The notes under the pieces were generated by a model, which was not told where the DNA came from, searched no databases, and saw only the letters and a program-made list of their open reading frames with translations. DNA of 45,545 nt from Chitinophagales bacterium. GTDB taxonomy: Bacteria; Bacteroidota; Bacteroidia; Chitinophagales; Chitinophagaceae. Of the stretch, positions 31,138-39,991 are shown one piece after another (the stretch's first letter is position 1; each line of letters begins with the position of its first letter). Where the stretch lies: NCBI GenBank assembly GCA_015655015.1, contig JAATFV010000017.1:1-45545 (forward strand). The letters run 5' to 3'. A program made the position numbers and the translations under genes.

Positions 31138-33354
31138 TTAATTTTTTTCCAGGCCAGTCACTCCTGTTCCCGGAGCGTAATAGAAATGTAGTCCTTCGTA
31201 ATACTTTAAGTCATGATCGGGGAGTTCCCCTCCGGCCGGCAAGGACATCCGCGAAAAGGTCTGAAAATAGAGCAGGCAGGCGTTTCTCCACCATACCGCT
31301 TCGTTCGCCTGGATAGTTAACAGCATTTGCACCTGTTCCCATCTTTCGGGATCGATCTTCCATCTTAGCGTATTCCATGCCGACTGCATCCGGCGGACCG
31401 AGTCTACCCCGGTATAATATTTATGACATAATTCTTCCCATAGCGTCCTTCCCGATAACATCCGATGGCTCCAGGATACATGGTGCCACCAGAGCAGCCA
31501 GGCATCCGGGCAGGTAGTTGAGTCTTCCCATTGCCTGCGTGCTTCAGGCGCATATTGTTCCAGGGCATTACTGCCGGTGGCCGTCCGGTCGAAGCCGATG
31601 CCGGCCATATCTGCTTTGTGGAAATAGACCGGGTTCCAGTCTGCCCTGGAAGCCTTATCATACCAGGGGGCCGGGCCGTAATGATGGTTATACCCCATGA
31701 TATGGTGTAATCCCAGCGGGGTCATATAATCGACGGTGATCTCCCGGGAAGCCAGCATCATTTCCTTTATAGTGTCTACCACAGCGGGATCATTGGTGAA
31801 GGTCTGGCGGATCCACTCTTCTGCGATCTGTGCGGACGAAAGCGCCGGAACGTTCCGGGACGCTGCCTCCGGTGCCGCCGCTGCCGACCCTCCCCATGCC
31901 AGCCTTCCAAACGCATACCAGTTGGCTTGTGCGAAGGGATGCCCGCACCAGTTGCGGTCATTGCCGATATTGGCAACTCCTGCCATCCCGGTGATCGTTG
32001 CTGCCACTGTCGATCCTTTTCCTTTTGTATAGGTATCCGCATCCAGGCATTCTTTAAACAACGGCGCCAGATATACGAGGTGGGTGGAGAAACCCAGGTA
32101 CTCCTGTGTCAGCTGGAATTCCATCATCAGCGGTGTCTGCGGCATGGCGCCAAACAGGGGGTGAAAAGGCTCTCTCGGCTGAAAGTCGATGGGGCCGTTC
32201 TTTACCTGTACGAGTACGTTGGCCTTAAACTTCCCGTCCAGGGGCTTGAATTCGTTATAGGCCTGTTTGGCCCGGTCGTCGGGGGTCTCGCTATATACGA
32301 AAGCCCGCCAGATGACAATGCCCTGATGGGGGGCCAGGGCATCGGCCAGTAAGTTCGCTCCGTCCGCATGGGTCCGTCCATAATTCTGTGGGCCCGGCTG
32401 CCCTTCGGAGTTAGCTTTTACCAGGAAGCCGCCGAAGTCCGGGATGATGCGGTAGATCTCATCCGCTTTCTGCCGCCACCATTGCTGTACTTCCGGGTCC
32501 AGGGGATCGGCTGTTTTCAGGCCGCCGATTTCGATGGGTGCGCTGAACCTGACGGAAAGATAGACTTTGATGCCATAGGAGCGAAACAGGCCGGCAAGGG
32601 CGGCTGCTTTTTCCAGGTAGTCTGCGGTGAGCATTAAAGGGCTGGCGTTCACATTATTCAGCACGGTTCCGTTAATGCCGATGGAGGCGTTGGCCCTTGC
32701 ATAGTCTTTATAACGCTGGTCCATGTATGCCGGAAGGGTCCACCAGTTCCAGATGGACTCTCCGGCATAACCCCGTTCTACCGTTCTGTTCAGGTTGTCC
32801 CAGTGATTGAGAACGCGGTAGGAGAGCGAAGGTCTGTCTTGAATGGTCAGCTGTTGGATCGATTGTTGTGTTTGCAGGAGGCGTAAAAAATGAAAGACGC
32901 CATACAGGACACCGATATCTGTATTGGCGGTAATGACAATACCCTGCCGGCCTTTGAGCGTAATGGACCGGATGATGTACCCTTCACTGCCTGCGGCGGC
33001 CAGCTCTTTTTCCAGGTGAAGATACCTTACGGGAGCGGAAGAGGCGGGTGTTCCTGCCAGGATGCATCTTTCTCCTATCCCGCTCTGTTCCGGATAGACC
33101 TGTGAGAGCGTTCGCCCTAAGAGTCCCTCCAGTCCGCTAACCAATTCGTCCCGGGCGGCTGATAAGACGGAGCTGTACGTGCCCATTTCATAACAGGAGA
33201 TCAGCGTTCTGTATTGTTGCAGACGTACGGGATTGTTTACCCGGTCATAGCGTAACCAAAGGCGATAGCCGTCTTCCCCGTGCACAGGCAGACTAAAAGA
33301 GATGACGGCGCTGCTGAAAAGGACAAGGAGCAGGGTAAAGGCATATTTATTCAT
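31138..33354 (-). CDS. GH67 alpha-glucuronidase, secreted
   Basis: A 738-residue exported GH67 enzyme that removes 4-O-methylglucuronic acid from the non-reducing terminal xylose of xylo-oligosaccharides. A signal peptide covers about residues 1-26. The barrel shows DRPSLSYRVLNHWDNLNRTVERGYAGESIW, then KANSEGQPGP with the general acid Glu317, KNGPIDFQPREP with Asp390 and LTQEYLGF with Glu418. These three sit at the same spacing as the known catalytic residues of the Cellvibrio enzyme (Glu292, Asp365, Glu393). GNDRNWCGHPFAQANWYAFGRLAW is also typical. Its ATG overlaps the LacI stop codon (ATGA), a strong sign of coupling. Most GH67 enzymes are intracellular; the signal peptide suggests a periplasmic site. 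Confidence 0.96.
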   Translation of the reverse strand: MNKYAFTLLLVLFSSAVISFSLPVHGEDGYRLWLRYDRVNNPVRLQQYRTLISCYEMGTYSSVLSAARDELVSGLEGLLGRTLSQVYPEQSGIGERCILAGTPASSAPVRYLHLEKELAAAGSEGYIIRSITLKGRQGIVITANTDIGVLYGVFHFLRLLQTQQSIQQLTIQDRPSLSYRVLNHWDNLNRTVERGYAGESIWNWWTLPAYMDQRYKDYARANASIGINGTVLNNVNASPLMLTADYLEKAAALAGLFRSYGIKVYLSVRFSAPIEIGGLKTADPLDPEVQQWWRQKADEIYRIIPDFGGFLVKANSEGQPGPQNYGRTHADGANLLADALAPHQGIVIWRAFVYSETPDDRAKQAYNEFKPLDGKFKANVLVQVKNGPIDFQPREPFHPLFGAMPQTPLMMEFQLTQEYLGFSTHLVYLAPLFKECLDADTYTKGKGSTVAATITGMAGVANIGNDRNWCGHPFAQANWYAFGRLAWGGSAAAAPEAASRNVPALSSAQIAEEWIRQTFTNDPAVVDTIKEMMLASREITVDYMTPLGLHHIMGYNHHYGPAPWYDKASRADWNPVYFHKADMAGIGFDRTATGSNALEQYAPEARRQWEDSTTCPDAWLLWWHHVSWSHRMLSGRTLWEELCHKYYTGVDSVRRMQSAWNTLRWKIDPERWEQVQMLLTIQANEAVWWRNACLLYFQTFSRMSLPAGGELPDHDLKYYEGLHFYYAPGTGVTGLEKN

Positions 33355-34391
33355 GATGCCGGGGGTTTCTTGCCCACGGAGGATTCACGAATGACCAGTT
33401 CGGAGCGCAGGATGATAGTATTGGTGGAGTCGATGCTGGAGGCGCCATTCAGGTGGTTGATCAGGTTACGGGCGGCGGCCTGCCCCATTTCATAACCCGG
33501 ATAATTGATCGTAGTGAGGTTGGGCTCTACAACGGTCGAGACGGGGTCATTGTTGAAGCCGGCGAAAGCAATATCCTCCGGAATGCGGATACCGGCCTTT
33601 TTCAGGGCCACCATGCAGCCTACCGCACAATTGTCATTGGCGACAAATACAGCGTCAGGAAGGGGCTTCATTTGCCGGATGATCGTGGCCGCCTCGGCGC
33701 CTGCCTCCTGGCTGAGGTTGCTGATCAGGACATATTCGTTTTTGAATTTGAGATGGTGATGGGCCAGCGCGTCTTTATATCCCTGAAGGCGGTCGATATA
33801 TACATTTCTTTTGGGCGTCGCGGTGATATAAACGATCCTTTTGCATCCCTGTTCTATTAAGTGAGAAGTAGCCTCATACGCGGCTTTCTTGTTATTGATC
33901 AGGATGTTGGTAAAACTTTTATGCTCTTCCACCCGGTCAAAAAAGATCAAAGGGATGTTCTTTTTGATAAAGGGCTCGAAGTGGGTGATGTCATCCGTGT
34001 CATAGGCCAGGGATACCAGCAGGCCGTCTACGCGGTTGTTGAACATGGTCTTGGCGCTGGCTATTTCTTTCTGGGCCGATTCGGAGGACTGGCTGATAAT
34101 GAGGTTGAACCCTTCGCTATTGGCGATATTCTCTATGCCGGCAATGACGGTGGACATAAAATAGCTGTTCAGCCGGGGCACGATCACACCGATGGTATCG
34201 GTGCGCTGGTTGCGGAGGTTTCGGGCGAAATTATTGGAACGGTAGCCCATTTCCTCGGCCAGCTCAGCTATTCTCTTCTTTGTTTTCTTGCTTACAACCG
34301 GATCGTCTTTCAAAGCCCGGCTTACGGTAGCAATAGAAATATTCAGCTTTCGGGCCAGGTCGTATATGGTAATTTCTTTTCGAACAGTCAT
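33351..34391 (-). CDS. LacI-family transcriptional regulator of the glucuronoxylan locus
   Basis: A 346-residue LacI/GalR-type regulator. The N-terminal helix-turn-helix and hinge are clear in TIYDLARKLNISIATVSRALKDDPVVSKKT and YRSNNFARNLRNQRT. The effector-binding periplasmic-binding-protein-like domain fills residues about 60-335 (TIGVIVPRLNSYFMSTVIAGIE, FVANDNCAVGCMVALKKAG, FAGFNNDPVST). It is the first gene of the minus-strand operon and overlaps GH67 by the 4 bases ATGA. One LacI-type dyad lies directly before its start codon and another towards SusC, so it probably represses itself, the operon and the divergent SusC operon. The effector is probably a xylan-derived sugar or uronic acid, which is inference. 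Confidence 0.96.
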   Translation of the reverse strand: MTVRKEITIYDLARKLNISIATVSRALKDDPVVSKKTKKRIAELAEEMGYRSNNFARNLRNQRTDTIGVIVPRLNSYFMSTVIAGIENIANSEGFNLIISQSSESAQKEIASAKTMFNNRVDGLLVSLAYDTDDITHFEPFIKKNIPLIFFDRVEEHKSFTNILINNKKAAYEATSHLIEQGCKRIVYITATPKRNVYIDRLQGYKDALAHHHLKFKNEYVLISNLSQEAGAEAATIIRQMKPLPDAVFVANDNCAVGCMVALKKAGIRIPEDIAFAGFNNDPVSTVVEPNLTTINYPGYEMGQAAARNLINHLNGASSIDSTNTIILRSELVIRESSVGKKPPAS

Positions 34392-34405
34392 TACAATCGT
34401 TTACA
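34392..34405. promoter_or_regulatory. LacI-type operator O1, directly before the LacI start codon
   Basis: TACAATCGTTTACA matches the LacI-family pattern TGTAAACGTTTACA at 11 of 14 bases with the central CG kept. It touches the LacI ATG (34391) and lies just after the predicted transcription start, suggesting autorepression. Confidence 0.65.
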
Positions 34406-34414
34406 TCTTGCCAA

Positions 34415-34445
34415 TAAAGGTAGGTAAAATTATTTTTAAGAAAAA
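34415..34445 (-). promoter_or_regulatory. Promoter of the LacI-GH67-SDR-GH115-GH10 operon, TTTT-N19-TACCTTTA
   Basis: On the minus strand TTTT (34445-34442), 19 bases, then TACCTTTA (34422-34415) match the Bacteroidota -33/-7 pattern with one mismatch in each box. The start would fall near 34408, beside operator O1. Confidence 0.4.
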
Positions 34446-34448
34446 AAA

Positions 34449-34462
34449 TGTAATCGGTTACA
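34449..34462. promoter_or_regulatory. LacI-type operator O2, towards SusC
   Basis: TGTAATCGGTTACA has arms TGTAA and TTACA around a CG-containing centre, close to the LacI consensus. Its centre is 57 bases from that of O1. It lies just upstream of a weak -7 candidate for SusC (TACTTTAG, 34481-34488), so it probably controls the SusC side. Confidence 0.65.
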
Positions 34463-34807
34463 TTTTTTCAAAAGAATTACTACTTTAGTAGCGCGATTCG
34501 ATTTCTGCATACTTGCCATAACCAAAAAAACAACGATTGATCTTATGCAGCCAGGACAACTTCCAGACAGGAAACTTTCTCAACAGATGACCCTGCCGGT
34601 GCTTATCGGGCATGCTTTTTTCCCTTTTTGGCCCCTTTTATTTACACTATTGCGCTCCCCGGCAATAACAAGCCGTCTGCACGCACATCCTTTTAACAAC
34701 CTAAAATTTCAATTCTTAAACAGATTACTATGATAGTCTTTATTCGGACATAGTGTCCCGGGTCGATTGCCATTTGATTATATACTATTTATAAAACTAA
34801 ACTACAT
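34463..34807. other. Long leader region of the SusC operon
   Basis: The 345 bases between operator O2 and the SusC ATG hold a weak -7 candidate (TACTTTAG at 34481-34488, one mismatch), a 62-codon ORF at 34545-34733, and within it a short hairpin sequence at 34689-34706 like the one in the TonB-receptor leader. The last 75 bases before SusC are A/T-rich, with no structure I can name. Confidence 0.5.
34545..34733 (+). CDS. Candidate 62-residue leader peptide ORF upstream of SusC
   Basis: The ORF starts ATGCAG (Met-Gln) like the leader ORF at 26004-26132 and ends 74 bases before the SusC ATG. It has a hydrophobic middle (HAFFPFWPLLFTLL, residues 23-36) and near its end HPFNNLKFQF (48-57), matching KPFSNLKGFF of the other leader. 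The codons behind the motif, 34689-34706, match that leader at 15 of 18 bases, including one compensating stem pair. LTPIVQHIF in one and LPVLIGHAF in the other may also correspond. Both lie before outer-membrane transporter genes. It may be a translated leader or a chance frame. Confidence 0.35.
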   Translation: MQPGQLPDRKLSQQMTLPVLIGHAFFPFWPLLFTLLRSPAITSRLHAHPFNNLKFQFLNRLL

Positions 34808-37800
34808 ATGCGAAAATTCAATTTGCGAAACGCAGTTGTTTTGACTATACTAACGATTGCAGTGAGTCTGTTCGGCTCATCATTTCTGCATGCACAGGAC
34901 GGCGGCACGCTTGTGCATGGCAATGTGACCGATTCAAGCGGAAAACCTATTAGCGGAGCTTCCGTCATGAACGTAAAAAGCAGGAAGGGAGCTTCTACTG
35001 ATGCGGCGGGTAATTTCTCCATTCCGGCAGCCAAAGGACAGACCCTGCAAATTTCCTTTGTCGGTTATCAGCCCGTACAGGTTGTTTATTCGGGACAGGC
35101 AAATCTTGCCGTGACGCTCCTTTCGGATAATTCAAGCCTTGTAAATGTGATTGTTATAGGGTATGGTACGCAGAGAAAGGAAGCCGTAACGGGGTCTGTC
35201 GCTTCGATCGGTGGTAATAGTCTGCGTGAAGTGCCGGCTGCCAATATCTCCACTGCTTTGCAAGGTCGTCTGCCGGGTGTGGCCGTTTCGCAAACATCCT
35301 CCCAGCCGGGAGCTACCATGCAGATCCGTATACGCGGTACACGTTCGCTGACGGCCAATAACGATCCATTGATCGTATTGGACGGTATTCCTTTTCCCGG
35401 CAGCATCGGCGATATCGATATGAATGATGTCAAAAGCATCGATATCCTGAAAGACGCTTCGGCAACGGCCATCTACGGGTCACGTGGCGCCAATGGCGTC
35501 ATACTGATCACTACCAATAAAGGGGGGATGAACCAGGAGCCGCGCGTGTCTATCAATAGCTATTACGGTGTGAACAAAGTTTTCTCATACTATCCGATGA
35601 TGAACGGTACGCAGTTCGCCGCCCTCCGAAAGGCGGCCGGCTTGTACAAGAACCAGGACGGGAGCATCCAGCTGGGAGCCGATGAAAAGATCGGCACCAA
35701 TACCAACTGGCAGAAATTATTGTACCAGACCGGTAAGGTGACCAATGAAGATATCAGCGTTTCCGGCGGTACTAAACGGGGCAGCTACAGTTTCGGAGGT
35801 TCCTATTATAATAATCAGGGGGTGATACCCACGCAGTCCTACCAGCGTTTTTCGATACACGGGTCAGTCGATCAGCGGATCGGTAACTATGTCCGCGTGG
35901 GCTTTACCACGAACAGCAATTACAATTATACACAGGGGGCGCAGGTGGGTCTGTACAATATTTTATCCAACTCGCCCCTGGCGAGCCCGTATAATGCAAA
36001 TGGATCGACAAAATATGTGGTATCGATGCCCTTGGATCAGCAGTGGGTTTATACCAAACAGGTGGTGGACAGCCTAAAAAATAACTGGTTGAGCCAAAAC
36101 AAAAACTATGCGTCCTATAACTCCGTTTACGGTGAAATTAAAATACCCGGGGTAGAAGGGCTGGCGTACCGCGTCAATGTAGGCCTGAACATCAGCAGCG
36201 GCAGCTTAGGCGCCTATACGGCGCAGGGCGTCAACAGCACCAATGCTGCCGCGCCTTCCAGCGCTTCCCTCCGTGATACGTCGGGCACCGACTGGACCAT
36301 CGAAAACCTGCTGAGCTATGACCGTACTATTGGCAAGAGCCAAATAAATGTACTGGGCTTATATTCTTCCGAGCAAACCCAGGGCCGTGGTACGGCCATA
36401 TCGGGATTAGGGGTTCCTGCGGATGCGCTGCAATACTATAATATCGGAACCGCCGGCCAGGAAATCGATGTTTTGCCGGCTAACCAAAATTACTTTGAAA
36501 GAGGATTGTTGTCCTGGATGGGACGGGTCATGTATTCTTATGACAACCGGTATATGATCTCGGGAACCGTTCGCTCGGATGGCGCCTCGGTACTGGCTAC
36601 GGGTCATCAATGGCATACTTATCCCGCTGTTTCTGCCGGATGGAACGTGACCAACGAATCGTTTATGAAAAGTGTTGCTTATCTCAACTTATTGAAGCTG
36701 CGCGTCGGTTACGGGGAAACTTCCAACCAGGGAGTTAACCCTTATTCAACCTTAGGGCTTTTAAGCACCAACCCATACAATTTTGGCAGCACCAACGCTA
36801 CGGGTTATTATGTGTCCCAATTGCCCAATCCCAGTCTGGGATGGGAGTATTCCAAGACCTGGAACTATGGCCTGGACTTTGCCATATTGAACAACCGGCT
36901 GTCGGGTACTGTTGAATATTATATCACAAAGACCACCGGTCTGCTGCAGGGCGTAACGCTGCCTCCGACATCGGGAGTAGGAAGTTATACGGCCAATGTA
37001 GGTAATACCCAGAATAAGGGGATAGAGTTCTCGCTGGATGGAACTATATTAAAGACTCAGAGCGGCTGGACCTGGGAAGCCGGAGTCAATATGTCCTTCA
37101 ACCGTAATAAGATCACACAGCTTGCTTCAGGTGTAACGGCGGATCAGACCAACTGGTGGTTCGTAGGTAAGCCTATCAACGTAATTTACGATTATCAGAA
37201 AACGGGGTTGTGGACTACGGCCGCCGACAGCGCCAGTGGTCATCTGAATGTCCTGCAACCGGGTGGTAACGTAGGTATGATCAAGGTGAAATATACCGGC
37301 GGTTATGGCGCTAATGGCGTACCGAACAGGGCCCTCGACCCGGACGACCGGCAGGTTATGAACGCCGATCCCAAATTTATCGGCGGTTTTAACACACGTG
37401 TTTCCTATAAAGGATTCGATCTGTCGGCTGTAGGTGTCTTTCAAAGCGGAGGCATCCTTGTCAGCACAATATATGGACCGTCAGGTTATCTCAATTTGAT
37501 GAGCGGACGCAGGAACAATATAAACGTAGATTACTGGACGCCCACCAATACCGGCGCCAAATATCCCAAGCCGGGAGGCCAGATTAGCGGTGACAACCCT
37601 CAATACGCTTCTACTCTGGGCTATTTCAGCGGATCATATCTGAAGATCAGCACCATCACGCTGGGACATAGTTTTGCAAACGATCCGTGGTTTAAAAAAT
37701 TCGGCATTCCCAATTTGCGCCTATATTTTACCGTGCAGAACCCGTTTGTTGTTTTCTCACCCTATCACAACGAAACGGGATTGGATCCGCAGACCAATTC

Positions 37801-37918
37801 ATACGGCGACCAATTTCAGGCGGTGTCACCTGCACCCTATCAGCATCGTACGCTGACACAAGGGTACAACACACCTGCAACACGCAGTTTTTTACTGGGT
37901 CTTAATTTAACATTTTAA
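34808..37918 (+). CDS. SusC/RagA-type TonB-linked outer membrane transporter (xylan locus)
   Basis: A full-length 1036-residue SusC. The signal peptide ends at LHAQD. The carboxypeptidase-like N-terminal domain covers about residues 36-110 (VHGNVTDSSGKPISGASVMN), then the TonB box VNVIVIGYGTQRKEAVTGSV. The plug follows with LQGRLPGVAVSQTSSQPGATMQIRIRGTRSL and SIDILKDASATAIYGSRGANGVILITT, which are SusC hallmarks, and then the barrel ending LLGLNLTF. It probably imports xylo-oligosaccharides made by the GH10 xylanase, inferred from the locus. SusD follows after 12 bases. Control is likely through operator O2 and perhaps the long leader. Confidence 0.97.
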   Translation: MRKFNLRNAVVLTILTIAVSLFGSSFLHAQDGGTLVHGNVTDSSGKPISGASVMNVKSRKGASTDAAGNFSIPAAKGQTLQISFVGYQPVQVVYSGQANLAVTLLSDNSSLVNVIVIGYGTQRKEAVTGSVASIGGNSLREVPAANISTALQGRLPGVAVSQTSSQPGATMQIRIRGTRSLTANNDPLIVLDGIPFPGSIGDIDMNDVKSIDILKDASATAIYGSRGANGVILITTNKGGMNQEPRVSINSYYGVNKVFSYYPMMNGTQFAALRKAAGLYKNQDGSIQLGADEKIGTNTNWQKLLYQTGKVTNEDISVSGGTKRGSYSFGGSYYNNQGVIPTQSYQRFSIHGSVDQRIGNYVRVGFTTNSNYNYTQGAQVGLYNILSNSPLASPYNANGSTKYVVSMPLDQQWVYTKQVVDSLKNNWLSQNKNYASYNSVYGEIKIPGVEGLAYRVNVGLNISSGSLGAYTAQGVNSTNAAAPSSASLRDTSGTDWTIENLLSYDRTIGKSQINVLGLYSSEQTQGRGTAISGLGVPADALQYYNIGTAGQEIDVLPANQNYFERGLLSWMGRVMYSYDNRYMISGTVRSDGASVLATGHQWHTYPAVSAGWNVTNESFMKSVAYLNLLKLRVGYGETSNQGVNPYSTLGLLSTNPYNFGSTNATGYYVSQLPNPSLGWEYSKTWNYGLDFAILNNRLSGTVEYYITKTTGLLQGVTLPPTSGVGSYTANVGNTQNKGIEFSLDGTILKTQSGWTWEAGVNMSFNRNKITQLASGVTADQTNWWFVGKPINVIYDYQKTGLWTTAADSASGHLNVLQPGGNVGMIKVKYTGGYGANGVPNRALDPDDRQVMNADPKFIGGFNTRVSYKGFDLSAVGVFQSGGILVSTIYGPSGYLNLMSGRRNNINVDYWTPTNTGAKYPKPGGQISGDNPQYASTLGYFSGSYLKISTITLGHSFANDPWFKKFGIPNLRLYFTVQNPFVVFSPYHNETGLDPQTNSYGDQFQAVSPAPYQHRTLTQGYNTPATRSFLLGLNLTF

Positions 37919-37930
37919 AAAACTACAATA

Positions 37931-39901
37931 ATGAAACGCATACATATGAAAAGAACCTTATTAGGAATGGCCATAGTGGTCCTGTTCCTGGGAGGATGTT
38001 CCAAGGTCCTGCAGGAACAGCCGCGCAGTACTTATACACCTGCCTTTTTCGCAACTCCGGCCGGTGTTACAGGAGGGTTAACGGAGATGTATTCGCACCT
38101 GCGGTATATATATGGGCAGGGTTATTATTATAATACCTGTGAAACCGGTACGGATGAGTCCACCTATGCCCAGAGCGCCGATCAGAACTTTTTGGTCATG
38201 GATATGTCGGGGCAGGGAGCTATTACGGCTACTACCAGCCGTGCCGATGTAATATGGAATACAGCCTTCACCAATATCAATACGGCCAGTGGTGTAATTC
38301 AATATGGGTCTACAGCCGGTGTAGACAGCTCGCTGATAGCGGAGGCTAATTTCTTCCGTGCATTCGACTATTTCTTACTGGTGCAAACATTCGGCGGCGT
38401 AGCATTGGACCTGGGTGCAGGGGTGCTGCAATTCAACACCAACCCGGTGGCCACTTCTGTTCGCAATACCGTGCCGACTGTTTATACCAAATGCATCTTC
38501 CCGGATCTGCTGACTGCGGTAAGGAACTTACCGGCTACCGCCCGTCTTACCGGCACTGCTACCAGGCCGTTGGCGCAGCTTTATCTGGCCAAAGCCTATT
38601 TGACCTATGCCTGGTGGCTGAAGAATCCCAATAATATCCCTACTTTTCCGGATACTGCCCGTGTCGACCCGAACGGACATGATGCGCAGTATTATTTTCA
38701 GCAAGCTTATACTCTCGCAACAACCGCTATCGGAAATCCGGGGCCTTTTGGGTTACAGCCCACCTATTATGATGTGAACCTGGGGTCGAATGACCGTAAT
38801 AATGAGATCATGCTGTATGCCGACCATACACAGGCCAGCCAGCAATACAATGCCGCCAGCCTTACCTATAGCAATGGCGCTGCGCCTGATAACTTTTCAG
38901 GCTGGATGCAGACCTTTAATTATACGGTTCTTACAAGCAGCAGCAGTAACGGATCATGGGCTACGGTGAATTCGGTTCAGCGTGCATCGGTACAGGCTCT
39001 CGGCCGCCCGTATATACGTATGGCTCCAACGATCGGCGCCATTACAAATACCTTTGCCGATAAGACGAATGATTCCCGTTATGACGGTACGTTTACAACC
39101 GTGTACCGGGGCAACTGGAATTTAGCCGGCATAAGCGGCTCGTTATTCAATGCCAACTTTATGACGGTCAACCCGGGAGACCCCATTTTGACTTTCCTGG
39201 ACGCGGAACCTGCTCAGACCATCGACTACTCCAACTCGGTGTATAAAAGCGCTATTGGTGCAGGCGTATTGCCGGGCAGAGCCGATTTCGTCATAGACCC
39301 GAATGGCATAAGCAGAATTACATTTCCGGGACTTTGGAAACTGGGGCCCTACCGTACTGATAACGGCACGGGACTGGGAAATCCGAATGCAGCCAGTACG
39401 CGCCCTTATAATATCGCTAAATTTTCGGAGCTGTTCTTTATTGCGGCAGAAGCCGCAATAGAAGGGGCTGCTACCTCAGCTGTAACCGGCGCCTATGCCA
39501 ATGATGGAACTGCGAGAGGTTTGATCAATGTTATTCGTGCACGCGCCGGCAAATGGCGCTTTAATAACAACGGCAACGTTGTCAAAATGGAAGATCACAG
39601 CGCAGACATGATCGCCGCCACTCCCGCGAATATAGATATAGACTATCTTTTGGCGGAACGTTCCCGCGAATATTACGGGGAAGGTTACCGTTGGTATGAT
39701 CTGATACGCACCCAGGAATGGACCAATCTGTCTTCCACTTACCAGATCTGCGGCAGCAGCTATGGGGCTCATACTCCGCAAACTGTAACACGTAATATTC
39801 AGCCTTACCTTTATCTGCGCCCTATTCCGCAGGGACAGCTGGATGCGATGCAGGTAAGTACGGCGATTAAAGCAAGCTATCAGAATCCGGGTTATAACTA
39901 A
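37931..39901 (+). CDS. SusD/RagB family glycan-binding outer membrane lipoprotein (xylan locus)
   Basis: A 656-residue SusD lipoprotein. The signal peptide ends in lipobox LGGC (Cys23); an alternative start at 37946 keeps the same signal. SusD features include ANFFRAFDYFLLVQTFGGV, PLAQLYLAKAYLTYAWWLKN, the long loop region unique to each member, and the C-terminal LLAERSREYYGEGYRWYDLIRTQEW ending NPGYN. It is longer than the SusD at 2438 by about 60 residues. It should bind xylan or xylo-oligosaccharides for the SusC before it, as judged from the locus. A stable stem-loop in the 90-base gap separates it from the esterase genes. Confidence 0.97.
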   Translation: MKRIHMKRTLLGMAIVVLFLGGCSKVLQEQPRSTYTPAFFATPAGVTGGLTEMYSHLRYIYGQGYYYNTCETGTDESTYAQSADQNFLVMDMSGQGAITATTSRADVIWNTAFTNINTASGVIQYGSTAGVDSSLIAEANFFRAFDYFLLVQTFGGVALDLGAGVLQFNTNPVATSVRNTVPTVYTKCIFPDLLTAVRNLPATARLTGTATRPLAQLYLAKAYLTYAWWLKNPNNIPTFPDTARVDPNGHDAQYYFQQAYTLATTAIGNPGPFGLQPTYYDVNLGSNDRNNEIMLYADHTQASQQYNAASLTYSNGAAPDNFSGWMQTFNYTVLTSSSSNGSWATVNSVQRASVQALGRPYIRMAPTIGAITNTFADKTNDSRYDGTFTTVYRGNWNLAGISGSLFNANFMTVNPGDPILTFLDAEPAQTIDYSNSVYKSAIGAGVLPGRADFVIDPNGISRITFPGLWKLGPYRTDNGTGLGNPNAASTRPYNIAKFSELFFIAAEAAIEGAATSAVTGAYANDGTARGLINVIRARAGKWRFNNNGNVVKMEDHSADMIAATPANIDIDYLLAERSREYYGEGYRWYDLIRTQEWTNLSSTYQICGSSYGAHTPQTVTRNIQPYLYLRPIPQGQLDAMQVSTAIKASYQNPGYN

Positions 39902-39938
39902 ACGGATATAAGGTCTATTCGACCAGTGACGGATAAAA

Positions 39939-39973
39939 GGCCGGCGGTGCTCCATTCATTGGCATCGCCGGTC
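39939..39973 (+). other. Intercistronic stem-loop between SusD and the first esterase
   Basis: GGCCGGCGGTGC (39939-39950) pairs with GCATCGCCGGTC (39962-39973) over 12 positions, two of them G-U, around an 11-base loop. It is followed by A's rather than T's, so it is more likely an mRNA stability or processing element than a terminator on the + strand. Confidence 0.6.
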
Positions 39974-39991
39974 AAAAAATGTTATCATGAG

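Noticed and set aside
39926..39991. GTG start adding 22 residues to esterase 1
   Set aside because: The added residues precede a normal signal peptide and would be translated through the 12-pair stem-loop.
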